This document shows positions 27,775-37,253 of a DNA stretch of 64,000 nucleotides, piece by piece (within the stretch, counting starts at the first letter, position 1; each line of letters begins with the position of its first letter). Origin of the DNA: PALSA-911 sp963839645 (lineage in GTDB: Bacteria; Pseudomonadota; Alphaproteobacteria; Acetobacterales; Acetobacteraceae); contig CAWIVZ010000009.1 of NCBI GenBank assembly GCA_963839645.1, forward strand, positions 62,001 to 126,000. The letters run 5' to 3'. The notes beneath the pieces were generated by a model. That model made no database searches and was not told where the DNA came from. It saw nothing but the letters and a program-made list of their open reading frames with translations. A program made the position numbers and the translations under genes.

Positions 27775-28740
27775 ATGAGCCACAATCCTTTCGATCCCAG
27801 ACTGTTCCGGCCCAATGAGATCGACCCCGAGACAAGCGCGCTGAACGCCGCGATCGTGGCGGCGATGGAGGGCATGCCGGATTGGTGGGATGTCGGCGCC
27901 GAGACGGTGCGCGAGGCACGCCGGCAGGGCCGCGGGCCATTCCCGCCGGCGCCGCAATCGCCGCGCGCGGTGATGCGGATGATCGACGGGCCGGATGGCA
28001 ACAAGATCCCGGTGCGCATCGTCGCGCCCGCCAATCCGCGCGGCATCTATCTCCACATCCACGGCGGCGGCTGGGTGCTGGGTGCCTGCGACCAGCAGGA
28101 CCCGATGCTGGAACGGATCGCCGACAATGCCGGCCTGGTCTGCGTCAGCGTCGAATACCGCCTGGCGCCGGAGCATCCCTATCCCGCCGGGCCGGATGAC
28201 TGCGAGGCTGTGGCGCTGTGGCTGGCGAAATCGGGCAAGGCAGAGTTCGGCACCGATATCCTGACCATCGGCGGCGAAAGCGCCGGCGGCCATCTGGCGG
28301 CGGTAACGCTGCTGCGAATGCGCGACAAGCACGGCTTCCGCGGCTTTCGCGGCGCCAATCTGGTGTTCGGCGCCTTCGACCTGTCGATGACGCCAAGCCA
28401 GCGCCAGTTCGGCGGCACGCGCCTGGTGCTGCGCACCATCGACATCGAAAAGTTCTGCGACGCCTTCCTGCCGCCGGCGTTCGACCGACGCGATCCGGCG
28501 ATTTCCCCGCTCTACGCGGATCTCGCCGGCCTGTGCCCGGCGCTGTTCACGATCGGCACGTCCGACGCGCTGGTCGACGACACGCTGTTCATGCACGGGC
28601 GCTGGATCGCCGCCGGCAATCCGGCCGAACTCGCGGTCTATCCGGGCGGGGCGCACGGCTTCACCATGTTCCCCGGCCAGCTCGCCGATGCGGCGCGGGC
28701 ACGGATGGACGCGTTTCTGCTCGCCGTCACCTCGGACTGA
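27775..28740 (+). CDS. alpha/beta hydrolase of the hormone-sensitive-lipase family
   Basis: Carboxylester hydrolase of 321 residues. The oxyanion-hole motif YLHIHGGGWVLG, the nucleophile elbow TIGGESAGGH with the catalytic Ser, and the acid and base in GTSDALVDD and YPGGAHGF complete the HSL/bHSL triad. The N-terminal cap region (PFDPRLFRPNEIDPETSALN) is typical. The ATG at 27775 follows a TATAAT promoter; the open frame to 27664 is upstream of the predicted transcript start. Substrate (short-chain ester, lactone or steroid ester) is undetermined. Confidence 0.9.
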   Translation: MSHNPFDPRLFRPNEIDPETSALNAAIVAAMEGMPDWWDVGAETVREARRQGRGPFPPAPQSPRAVMRMIDGPDGNKIPVRIVAPANPRGIYLHIHGGGWVLGACDQQDPMLERIADNAGLVCVSVEYRLAPEHPYPAGPDDCEAVALWLAKSGKAEFGTDILTIGGESAGGHLAAVTLLRMRDKHGFRGFRGANLVFGAFDLSMTPSQRQFGGTRLVLRTIDIEKFCDAFLPPAFDRRDPAISPLYADLAGLCPALFTIGTSDALVDDTLFMHGRWIAAGNPAELAVYPGGAHGFTMFPGQLADAARARMDAFLLAVTSD

Positions 28741-28834
28741 CCGGGCACGAAGCGAAAACCGGCTGTTAATCGCCGGGGTGCAGGTTACGCGCGGGGCGCC
28801 TGCCCCGACCGCGATCCAAGAGGGGTGCCCCAGC

Positions 28835-29563
28835 GTGCAAAATGCCAGCGTGCAAAAAACTGCATTCAGCTGCCTCGGCCGGCGGATCGAACTGTGGACC
28901 CATCCGGAACCGGATCATCTGGCGACGTTGATCCGCCGCACCGGGAGCTTCTATGAGCCCGACGTCCTGATGAAGGCGCAGGAAATCCACCTTCCCGGCA
29001 CCTCCATCGTGGATATCGGCGCGAATATCGGCAACCACACGATCTTCTTCGCCGCCATCCTCGGCGCGAAGGTCATCGCCTTCGAGCCCTACGGCCCCAA
29101 TTACGAGCTGCTGCGGCTCAATGTCGCCGCCAACGGGCTGGAGGGGCTGGTCGACACCCATCGCGTGGCCCTGGGGGAGCAGGATGGCAGCGGGACCGTT
29201 CGAATCGGCGATTCCGGCAATCTCGGCACGGTCGGGCATCCAGCCGGGCGGCGGTGAAATCCCCATTCGCAGCCTGGACGGCATGGAACTGCGAAGGAGC
29301 CGGTCGGCCTGATCAAGATCGACGTCGAAGGCGGCGAGGCCGCGGTGCTGGCCGGCGCGCGGCAGACGATCCGCCGCTGGCGCCCCGACATCGTGGTGGA
29401 GGCCGACGGGCCGGACCGCTTCCTGGCCACCGCTCGGCAACTGCACGAACTGGGCTACGCCCCGCGCGGGCGATATGCCTGGACGGCCACCTATCTGTTC
29501 TCCGCACTCGACCAGGCAGCCCGGATGGACTGCCTGCTCGGCGCGATCGCCCTGGCCGCCTGA
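28835..29563 (+). pseudogene. FkbM-family methyltransferase, two frameshifts
   Basis: SAM-dependent O-methyltransferase of about 242 residues. The SAM site is TSIVDIGANIGNHTIFFAAI with VIAFEPYGPNYELLRLNVAA; after two breaks the FkbM signature GLIKIDVEGGEAAVLAGARQ appears. One base too many in GGG 29234-29236 gives TVGIQPGGGEIPIRSLDGME, and a change at AA 29294-29295 (one base short) joins ELRKEPVGLIK. The GTG at 28835 has AGAGGGG upstream at a suitable distance. FkbM enzymes methylate sugars or natural products; no glycan cluster is adjacent. Confidence 0.82.
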
Positions 29564-29574
29564 CGGAGGACGAC

Positions 29575-30991
29575 CTACCCCCGCTTCTCGAATTGGTACG
29601 GGCTGGTGCCGGTGATCAGCGGGTCCAGCGACAGGCGATGCTCCAGCGGCGGGAAGGCGCGGGACCGGCAATCCTGCCGGTCGCACAGCCGGCAGGACAG
29701 GCCGATGCCGACATGGGCCCGGTCGAGGTCCAGGCCATCGGCATACACCACCTCCGATGCATGCTCGATCGCACAGCCCATCGCCACCACATGCACCGGC
29801 GCCGGATCGCCCCAATGCGTGCCGGGATGGGAAACGGTGCGGGCGAAGCACAGAAACGCCGCCCCGTCCGGCAGTTCGGCCACCTGCACCTGCACGCTGC
29901 CGGGCGTGGCGAAGGCGGAATGCACCACCCAGCGCGGGCAGGAACCGCCGTAGCGGGCAAACGGAAATCCGGCGGCGGAGAAGCGCTTGGAGACATTGCC
30001 GGCTGGGTCCACCACCAGGAAGAAGAACGGCACGCCCCGGCTGCCGCTTTTGCCGTGCGCACCTGGCCGCTGCAGCGTGGACAGCCGGTGGCAGGCCTGC
30101 TCGAACGACACACCGAAACGCGCCGCCAACGGCCTCCATGTCGTGGCGCAGCGACGCCGCCGCCCGCTGGAACGGCTGGTAGGGCATCAGCAGCGCGCCC
30201 GCGACGTAATTCAGCAGCCCGATGCGGATCAGGGATTCCGCCTCGGGCGATGACGGCGCGGCGCGCTTCAGCTCCGCCTCCACGGCGTCGCGCGCCTCCA
30301 GCAGGCCGAGCTGAAAGGCCATGTGGAAGCCCCGGCTTTCCCGCGGCAACGTCTCCGACAGCGCCAGGCTGCGGGCCGCGGGATCGTAACGGCGCAAAGC
30401 CCCTTCCAGCGGACCAACCGTAACGCTCAGGCCATGCTCGCGGCGCAGCCGTTCGGCGATGGCGTGGTTGGTTTCCGCCGGCAGCACCGGGCCCAGCGAG
30501 GCGGCGATGGCCTCGGCGGCCGCCTCCAGTTCGGCAAAGTAGTTGGAGCGGTCGGTGAACAGGTCCCGAGCCTCCTCGGTCGGCAGCAGGATGCGCCTCC
30601 CGGATGGCAAGGCGATGCCGCCGCTGTCCTCGCGCGCCACGCGCCAGGCGCGATACAGCGACAGCACCGCCCGCGCGGCATTCGGCGCGCTGCCGGCCAG
30701 GGCGGTGATTTCCGCGTCCGGGATGCTATCCGCCCCCAGCAGCGCATCGGCGAACACCTCGCGCAGGCCGGCCTCGATCTGACGTTCCTCGCTGCCCGAC
30801 AGCGTGGCGAGATCGACCTGCAGGGTCTCGGCCAGCTTGATCAGAAGCGTGGCGGTAACGGCGCGCTGGTCGTGCTCGATCAGGTTCAGGTAGCTGGCGG
30901 AAATGCCGAGACGGGACGCCAGAGCCTGCTGGGAAAGCTCCCGCTCGGTGCGCAGCCGGCGCACGGTCCGGCCAATCAGGGCACGCGCCAT
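29575..30991 (-). pseudogene. short-chain fatty acyl transcriptional regulator (XRE plus IrrE-like), one frameshift
   Basis: ScfR/RamB-type regulator of about 471 residues. Residues 1-65 are a Cro/CI helix-turn-helix (GRTVRRLRTERELSQQALAS, then LGISASYLNLIEHDQRAVTA). The middle is an ImmA/IrrE-like domain with a large C-terminal ligand domain (PFQRAAASLRHDMEA, FGVSFEQACHRLSTLQRPG, ending GLSCRLCDRQDCRSRAFPPL). The cysteine-rich CRLCDRQDC block is family-typical. The break is one surplus base near 30130. Such proteins control propionate, acetate or glyoxylate metabolism; no such genes are adjacent here. Four TTTAC pentamers directly precede its ATG. Confidence 0.85.
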
Positions 30992-31025
30992 CTTTACAGC
31001 CTTTACGGATTTACTGCCTTTACGG
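30992..31025. promoter_or_regulatory. 17-bp tandem repeat abutting the ScfR-type start codon
   Basis: Two 17-base units (30992-31008 and 31009-31025) agree at 15 positions. Each holds two TTTAC pentamers, at 30993, 31002, 31010 and 31019, spaced 9, 8 and 9 bases. The array touches the ATG complement at 30989-30991. This is the expected position for autoregulatory operator half-sites; no site of this exact sequence is known to me. Confidence 0.5.
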
Positions 31026-31132
31026 TGAAGACAGCGACAGGATTGCAGGGTCTTCCGCATAGAAACCACGTGCACTTAGCAGGTGCAATGTGAATTATTG
31101 ACCCACCGAACGCCAGCACAGGAGACACCCCG

Positions 31133-31303
31133 ATGCGTCCCATGACCGCCCCCACCCAGGCCCCGCAGCGTTTCGCCGGCATGCACCCGCTGCCGGGCCG
31201 CGCCGAGACACGCCAGACCCAGGAGGACACGCACCATCCCGACGACTACGACGACGGCCTTGTGCACAATCATAACTGGGCGAGTGCAACCGGCGGGAAG
31301 TAA
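31133..31303 (+). CDS. 56-residue orphan small protein
   Basis: A short gene beginning MRPMTAPTQAPQRFAGMHPL, with a hydrophilic middle and an acidic/histidine-asparagine tail (HHPDDYDDGLVHNHNWAS). Support for reality: AGGAG 8 bases before the ATG at 31133, and an excellent intrinsic terminator 17 bases after the TAA. No transmembrane segment, leader or known domain is visible. The Asp/His-rich part could bind metal, but that is speculation. It diverges from the ScfR-type regulator and may be its target. I do not recognise a family. Confidence 0.6.
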   Translation: MRPMTAPTQAPQRFAGMHPLPGRAETRQTQEDTHHPDDYDDGLVHNHNWASATGGK

Positions 31304-31319
31304 GCGCCCGGCCTCCCGC

Positions 31320-31358
31320 GCGCCCGCGATGGCACCGCCATCGCGGGCGCTTTTTTTT
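31320..31358 (+). terminator. strong rho-independent terminator
   Basis: A perfect 14-bp stem (GCGCCCGCGATGGC at 31320-31333 with its complement at 31337-31350), a 3-base loop ACC, and eight T residues at 31351-31358. It is oriented to stop plus-strand transcripts from the 56-residue gene and protects the convergent vapC. Confidence 0.93.
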
Positions 31359-31363
31359 GCGGA

Positions 31364-31753
31364 TCAGGCCACGATAAGGCCGAGATGCTCGCGCATCGGC
31401 TCGAAATCCCGGTCGTCGTGCAGCAATGCGTGACCGTTCTCGATGCAATACGTGCCAATGATCAGATCAGCGGTCTTGCGGATCGTGACGCCGCGGGACC
31501 GCAGCGCCCGATAGTGCCGGGCCGCGATCGCCGCCAATGCGTCATCGAGCATATTCAGTACCTGGAACTGCCGCAGTTCGTGTTCCAGCCTGGCCGCATG
31601 CGCTTCATCGCGCGCACCGCGCAGCACCTCCAGCAAAATCAGGTCGCCGATACCGACGTCCGCCAGGTTGTCCATCGACCGCAGGAGCGTCACGGGTCTG
31701 GAGAGGATGCCACGCAGATGCCCGATCCACACCGAACTGTCGACGATCAGCAA
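31364..31753 (-). CDS. vapC: VapC-type PIN-domain ribonuclease toxin
   Basis: Type II toxin of about 129 residues. PIN-domain acidic residues are in place: IVDSSVWIGHLRG, LILLEVLRGARDE, KTADLIIGTYCIENG and LLHDDRDFEPM. No ATG begins the conserved region; a TTG at 31753 overlaps the end of vapB by 7 bases and gives MLIVDSSVW, so translation is probably coupled. Long frames extending upstream pass antiphase through vapB. Targets of VapC toxins are usually tRNA or rRNA. Confidence 0.85.
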   Translation of the reverse strand: MLIVDSSVWIGHLRGILSRPVTLLRSMDNLADVGIGDLILLEVLRGARDEAHAARLEHELRQFQVLNMLDDALAAIAARHYRALRSRGVTIRKTADLIIGTYCIENGHALLHDDRDFEPMREHLGLIVA

Positions 31754-31947
31754 TCGAGATCGGTCCGCATCGCGTCCAGATCGCCCTCCCAACCAAGGCC
31801 CCGAAGCGCTTCCAAGGCCTGTTTCTGCCGATGCAGCTGGACCAGCCGGCGCAGCGCCTCTTCCACGGTACCGCGCTTCGTGGTCTGGCCGGTCACGGCC
31901 ATCGCCTCGGCCAATAGCCGGTCGTCGATCTCGATGTTCGTCCGCAT
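31747..31947 (-). CDS. vapB: VapB-type antitoxin
   Basis: Antitoxin of 66 residues: a ribbon-helix-helix-like start (MRTNIEIDDRLLAEAMAVTG then QTTKRGTVEEALRRLVQLHR) and a toxin-binding tail (LRGLGWEGDLDAMRTDLDC). It precedes and overlaps vapC, the standard order. It matches the VapB subgroup with a conserved GW.GDL tail. Confidence 0.85.
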   Translation of the reverse strand: MRTNIEIDDRLLAEAMAVTGQTTKRGTVEEALRRLVQLHRQKQALEALRGLGWEGDLDAMRTDLDC

Positions 31948-31961
31948 GATCCCGAGCCCAT

Positions 31962-31987
31962 GTGTATGAACGACTGAATATATACAC
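31962..31987. promoter_or_regulatory. inverted repeat, candidate VapB operator
   Basis: GTGTAT (31962-31967) and ATACAC (31982-31987) are exact inverted repeats 14 bases apart in an AT-rich stretch, 15 bases upstream of the vapB ATG. VapBC complexes normally bind such a site to repress themselves. Confidence 0.4.
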
Positions 31988-32138
31988 CTTCACCCTTGCC
32001 GGCAAAGCGAATTCCCTCCCCTGGCCGCATCCCCGCCGCGCCGCTACCATCCGCCGGACCAGCGGGGAGAGTCAGCATGCACAAGATGACGATGGGTAAG
32101 CGGTTCGCGTGCCGGTTCGTGCGCTAGGGAGCGGATCG

Positions 32139-34804
32139 ATGCCGGACAGCCACCACGACGCCGCCGCGGCGCAACCGCGGACGACCCGCCTCGCCGACTA
32201 TCGCCCGCCCGCCTTCCTGGTGGATCAGGCCGACCTGACCTTCGATCTGGATGAAACCGCCACCCACGTCGCCTCCCGCCTGGAGTTACGGCGCAATCCG
32301 GCCGCCGCCGATCCGGCCGCGCCGCTGCATCTGGACGGCGACGGCCTGACCCTGGTGCGCGTGGTGCTGAACGGCGAGCCGCTCGGCGCCAACCAGTATC
32401 AGCTCGACGCCGGCAACCTGATCATTCCCGGCCTGCCCGATGCCTGCACGCTGGAGATCGAAACCCGCATAAACCCGGCGGCCAACACCGAACTCAGCGG
32501 CCTGTATGTTTCCAGGGGCAGCTACTTCACCCAGTGCGAGGCGGAGGGCTTCCGCCGCATCACCTTCTTTCCCGACCGGCCGGACGTGATGGCGCGCTAC
32601 AGCACCACCATCCACGCCGACAAGACCCGCGTGCCGGTGCTGCTGTCGAACGGCAACCTTGTGGCAACCGGCGACCTGCCGGACGGCCGGCATTTCGCCC
32701 GCTGGGAAGACCCGCACCCGAAGCCTGCCTATCTGTTCGCACTGGTCGCCGGGGATCTTGTGGCGCTGAAGGACCGCTTCACCACCCGCTCCGGCCGCGA
32801 GGTGGACGCTTGGCATCTGGGTGCGGCCCGGGGACGAAACCGCCTGCGGCCACGCCATGGCGTCGTTGAAAAAATCCATGACCTGGGACGAGGAAGTGTT
32901 CGGCCTGGAATACGACCTCGACATCTTCAACATCGCCGCCGTGTCGGACTTCAACATGGGGGCGATGGAGAACAAGGGGCTGAATGTCTTCAACACCAAA
33001 TACGTGCTGGCGCAGCCGGAAACGGCCACCGACGCCGACTACCAGAACATCGAAGCCATCATCGCGCACGAGTATTTCCACAACTGGACCGGCAACCGCG
33101 TCACCTGCCGAGACTGGTTTCAGTTGTCGCTGAAGGAAGGCCTGACGGTCTTTCGCGACCAGGAATTCTCCGCCGACCAGGGCTCGCGCGCGGTGAAGCG
33201 GATCGGCGATGTGCGCGGCCTGCGCGCGGCGCAGTTCCGCGAGGATGCCGGGCCGCTGGCGCATCCGGTGCAGCCCGACCGGTATATCGAGATCAACAAT
33301 TTCTATACCGCGACGATCTACCAGAAGGGCGCGGAGGTCATCCGCATGATGCACACGCTGATCGGCAGGCAGGCGTTCCGCCGCGGCATGGATCTGTATT
33401 TCGCCCGCCACGACAACCAGGCGGTCACGATCGACGATTTCGCCCAGGCGATGCAGGATGCCTCCGGCGTGGATCTGTCCGGCTTCAAGCGCTGGTATCA
33501 TCAGGCCGGCACCCCGGAGGTAGCGGTTTCCGATGCCTATGACCCGGCATCCCGGCGCTACACGCTGACGGTGCGCCAGCACACGCCCGCCAACCCCCGG
33601 CCAGCCGGACAAGCAGCCGGTGGTCATCCCGCTGGCGATGGGGCTGCTCGCGCCGGACGGCCAGGAAATGCCCACGCGGCTGGAGGGCGAACCCGCCGCC
33701 GTCACCGGAACCCGCGTCCTGCTGGTCACCGAGGCCGAGCAGAGCTTCACCTTCACCGATATGCCGGCGCCGCCGGTTCCCTCGCTGCTGCGCAACTTCT
33801 CGGCACCGGTGAAACTATCGGGGGTCTCGCGTGATCGGTTGCGCTTCCTTGCCGCGCATGACAGCGACCCGTTCGTGCGTTGGGAGTCCGGCCAGCAATA
33901 CGCCGCCGGGCTGCTGCTGGAGATGACGAGGGCGGACCCAGAAGTCGAACCGGGCCTGATCGAGGCCATGGCCGCCTGCCTGGCACAGGCGGACGCAGAC
34001 CCGGCCTTCGCGGCGGAAACGCTCAGCCTGCCAGGCGAGGCGTTTCTGGCCGATCAGATGAAGGTCGCGGATTTCGACGAAATTCATGCGGCGCGAGACG
34101 CGACCCGCGCCGCCATCGGCCGGGCGCTGGCGGAGGAATTTCGCGCGACCTATGACCGGCTGGCCGAAACGGGTGAATATCGGATCGACGGCGCCGCCAT
34201 CGGCCGTCGGGCGTTGCGCAATATCTGCCTGGCCTATCTGGTGGCAGCCGACATAGCGGGCGCTGTGGCATTAGCAAAAGCGCAGTTCGATGCCGGGCGG
34301 AACATGACGGACGTGCTGGCCGCCCTGTCGGTGCTGAACGGCGTCGATTGTCGCGAGCGCAACGATGCCCTGGCCGCGTTCCATGCGGCCTGGCGGGCTG
34401 ACGAATTGGTATTGGACAAATGGTTCGCCATCCAGGCGGTCTCCCCCCTCCCCGGCACCCTTGCCGCCGTGCGGGCGCTGACCGAACACGAAGACTTCGA
34501 CTGGAAGAACCCGAACCGGGTGCGCGCGGTGATCGCCAGTTTCGCTTCCGGCAACCAGGTGCGCTTCCATGAAGCCTCCGGCGCCGGCTACCGCTTCCTG
34601 GCCGAGACGGTGAAGCGGTTGGACCCGATCAACGGCCAAATCGCCGCCCGGCTGGTGCAGCCCTTGGGGCAGTGGCGGCGCACCGATCCGGGACGCCAAA
34701 CGGCGATGCGCGCGGCGCTGGCCGACGTTCTGGCGCTGCCCGGGCTGAGCAAGGGCACCTATGAAATGGTTTCCAAAAGCCTGGAGACTTCCGATGCAGG
34801 TTGA
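32139..34804 (+). pseudogene. pepN: aminopeptidase N (M1 family), two frameshifts
   Basis: Zinc aminopeptidase of about 887 residues, close to the E. coli size. It has the N-terminal saddle domain, the substrate-anchoring motif FNMGAMENKGLNVF, and the zinc motif IIAHEYFHNWTGNRVTCRDW (HEYFH plus the downstream Glu in LKEGLTVFRDQEF), then an alpha-helical C-terminal domain. The frame is broken by one surplus base near 32808 (VDLGIWVRPGDE when removed) and one in CCCCC 33594-33598 (NPGQPDKQPVVIPL). ATG 32139 gives MPDSHHDA; 32109 is also possible. The stop overlaps the next gene by 11 bases. Confidence 0.92.
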
Positions 34805-35877
34805 GACGCTGCTGCCGCTGGGCAAGGTGGACCCCGGCCTGCGCGCGCCCGACGTACCGATGAACATCAATGCGGTGTACGACGACGCGCGCGAACTGGA
34901 GCGGCTCGGCTATGACGCGCTGGCGATCGAGGAGTGCAAGGAAGACCCCTATATCGTCGCAGCACTTGCGGCGCAGGCCACCACGCGCCTGAAGCTGGTC
35001 ACCGCCGTGGCGATCGCCTTTCCGCGTAGCCCGACCTCCACCGCGATGACGGCCTGGACCCTGCAGCGCCTGTCGCGCGGGCGGTTCACCCTGGGGCTCG
35101 GCACCCAGGTGCGCGCACATATCGAACGGCGCTACGGCATGACCTCCCACCCGGCCGGGCCGTGGATCCGCGACTACATCCATGCGGTGCGCGCGGTGTG
35201 GGATTGCTGGCAGAACGGCACGAAATTGAATTTCGACAGCCCGCACTACAAGCTGAGCCTGATGGTGCCGCTGTTCGATCCCGGCCCGATCGAGCATCCC
35301 GACATCCCCATCCACATCGCCACGGTCAACCCGATCATGTGCCGCATCTCCGGCGAATGCGCCGACGGCATGCGCCCGCACCCGGTCTGCACGGCCGAAT
35401 ACATCGAAAAGGTGATGCTGCCGGCGGCACGCGAAGGCGCGGCCAAAAGCCGGGCGCAGTTCGGAAAAATTCGCCGTGGCGATCAAGCCGCTGGTCGCCA
35501 CCGCGCGCACGGACGAGGAACTGGAAAAGCGCATCCGCGACATCCGCGCCCGCGTGGCCTTCTACTGTTCCACGCCCGGCTATCGCGCCGCGTTCGAATT
35601 CCACGGCCTCGGCGATCTGGCCAAGCGCATGAGCGTGCTGTCACGCGAGCAGCGCTGGGAGGAAATGCCGGGGATGATCGACGACGAGGTGCTGAACCTC
35701 TACGCCACAATCGGCAGTTTTTCGGAGATCGGCCGCAAGCTGCACGACCGCTACGCCCACGTGGTGACCAACGCGGAGTTCAGCATTCCCGTCGCCTCGG
35801 CGGACGACAAGGCAACGCTGGCAGGCCTGATCCGCGACCTGCAGGCCGGCTACAAGACGGCCAGGTATCAGGCGTAG
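34794..35877 (+). pseudogene. luciferase-like (F420/FMN-dependent) monooxygenase, one frameshift
   Basis: LLM-class oxidoreductase of about 360 residues. It begins MQVETLLPLGKVDPGLRAPD, then AAQATTRLKLVTAVAIAFPR and RLSRGRFTLGLGTQVRAHIE. The last is the flavin-site region, typical of the subgroup annotated as F420-dependent. The break is one surplus A in AAAAA 35465-35469; without it the text reads QFGKFAVAIKPLVATARTDE. Its start overlaps pepN. Cofactor choice (FMN or F420) cannot be settled from the sequence, and no F420 biosynthesis gene is near. Confidence 0.85.
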
Positions 35878-37112
35878 GCCACCCGACCGCCGCCCCGGCG
35901 GCGCAGCAGCGAGAAGGCGATGGCGCCGTTGATCAGATTGAAACCGACGCCGTTGGCGAAGGCCGCGCGGTAGGACCCGGTCAGGTCGAAGATCGCCCCC
36001 GACATCCAGCCGCCCAGCGCCATGCCCAGCAGCGTCGCCATCAGCACCAGGCCGACGCGGGTGCCGACTTCCCGGGCGGGGAAATATTCCCGCACGATCA
36101 TCGCATAGCTCGGGATGATGCCGCCCTGGAACAGGCCGAACAGGGCGGAAATGACATAGAGCGAGGTCAGCCCGTTGAACATCAGGTACAGCACCAGCGC
36201 CGAACCCTGCAGCACCGAACCGAGCATCAGCGTGCGCAGCCCGCCGATGCGGTCGGCGATCAGGCCGGAGACCAGACGGCTGATGATACCGAAGCCGAGC
36301 ATCAGCGACAGCATCTCCGCACCTCGGGTCACGCCGTAGCCGAGGTCGCCACAATAGGCGACGATATGCACCTGCGGCATGGACATCGCCACACAGCAGC
36401 AAACGCCGGCGACCACCAGCAGGGTCATCAGCGTGTTGGGCGCCAGGCCCAGCCCGCCTTCGCCGTTGCGCAGGATATGGGTGCCGGTGCCGGCCGCCAA
36501 TGCCGGCGTCTTGCGCCGCAACATCAGCGCCAGCGGCAGCATGGTGGCAAAGCAGAAGACGCCGATGCCGACATGGGTTTGCCGCCAGCCGACGGTCTGG
36601 ATGAAATGCTGGATGATCGGCGGCCAGACCGTGCCGGCAATGTAGTTGCCGGACGCGCAGATCGACACCGCGATGCCGCGCCGGCGGGTGAACCACATGG
36701 ATGTGTCGGCCATCAGCGGCCCGAAGGTGGCGGAACAGCCGAACAGCGCGATCAGCACGCCCTGCGCCAGGGCGTATTGCCACAGGTTTTGCGCATACCC
36801 GACCGCGACATAGCCGATCCCGAGCATCACCGCGCCGAGCACCACCGGCGCCACCACGCCGAAGCGGTCGGCAAACCGGCCCATCAGCACACCGCCGGCG
36901 GCGAAGCCGAACATCGTCAGGGTGAACGGCAACGAGGCGGCGCCGCGATCGACCGCGAATTGCACCTGCGCCGCGGGCAGCGTCACCACGACCGACCACA
37001 TGCCGACGCCGCCCAGCGTGCTCAACAGCACGGCCGCCGCCAGGCGCAGCCAGGCATAGGTGGAGTCGACCCCGCCATCCCGTCCGGAGCCGGCAATACC
37101 TGTTGCTGTCAC
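35868..37112 (-). CDS. MFS transporter, oxalate/formate-antiporter-like
   Basis: Major facilitator protein of 414 residues with twelve predicted hydrophobic helices. The motif-A equivalent is GFAAGGVLMGRFADRFGVV between helices 2 and 3, with a second copy LVSGLIADRIGGLRTL between helices 8 and 9. The residues WFTRRRGIAVSICASGNYIA are common in monocarboxylate-type (oxalate/formate antiporter-like) carriers. It overlaps the convergent monooxygenase end by 10 bases. Substrate unknown. Confidence 0.85.
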   Translation of the reverse strand: MTATGIAGSGRDGGVDSTYAWLRLAAAVLLSTLGGVGMWSVVVTLPAAQVQFAVDRGAASLPFTLTMFGFAAGGVLMGRFADRFGVVAPVVLGAVMLGIGYVAVGYAQNLWQYALAQGVLIALFGCSATFGPLMADTSMWFTRRRGIAVSICASGNYIAGTVWPPIIQHFIQTVGWRQTHVGIGVFCFATMLPLALMLRRKTPALAAGTGTHILRNGEGGLGLAPNTLMTLLVVAGVCCCVAMSMPQVHIVAYCGDLGYGVTRGAEMLSLMLGFGIISRLVSGLIADRIGGLRTLMLGSVLQGSALVLYLMFNGLTSLYVISALFGLFQGGIIPSYAMIVREYFPAREVGTRVGLVLMATLLGMALGGWMSGAIFDLTGSYRAAFANGVGFNLINGAIAFSLLRRRGGGRVAYA

Positions 37113-37253
37113 GGCGTATCCCTCGCGCTTCCAGGCGCGGATTTCCTCGCGCCTCCCGGATCGCAGGCTAGCACGCGACGATTGCCTGTCACCTCGACCG
37201 GAGAACAGACCTGCTGTGCGGCTGGCGACGCGGAGAAGAATCCGCGATTCGGA

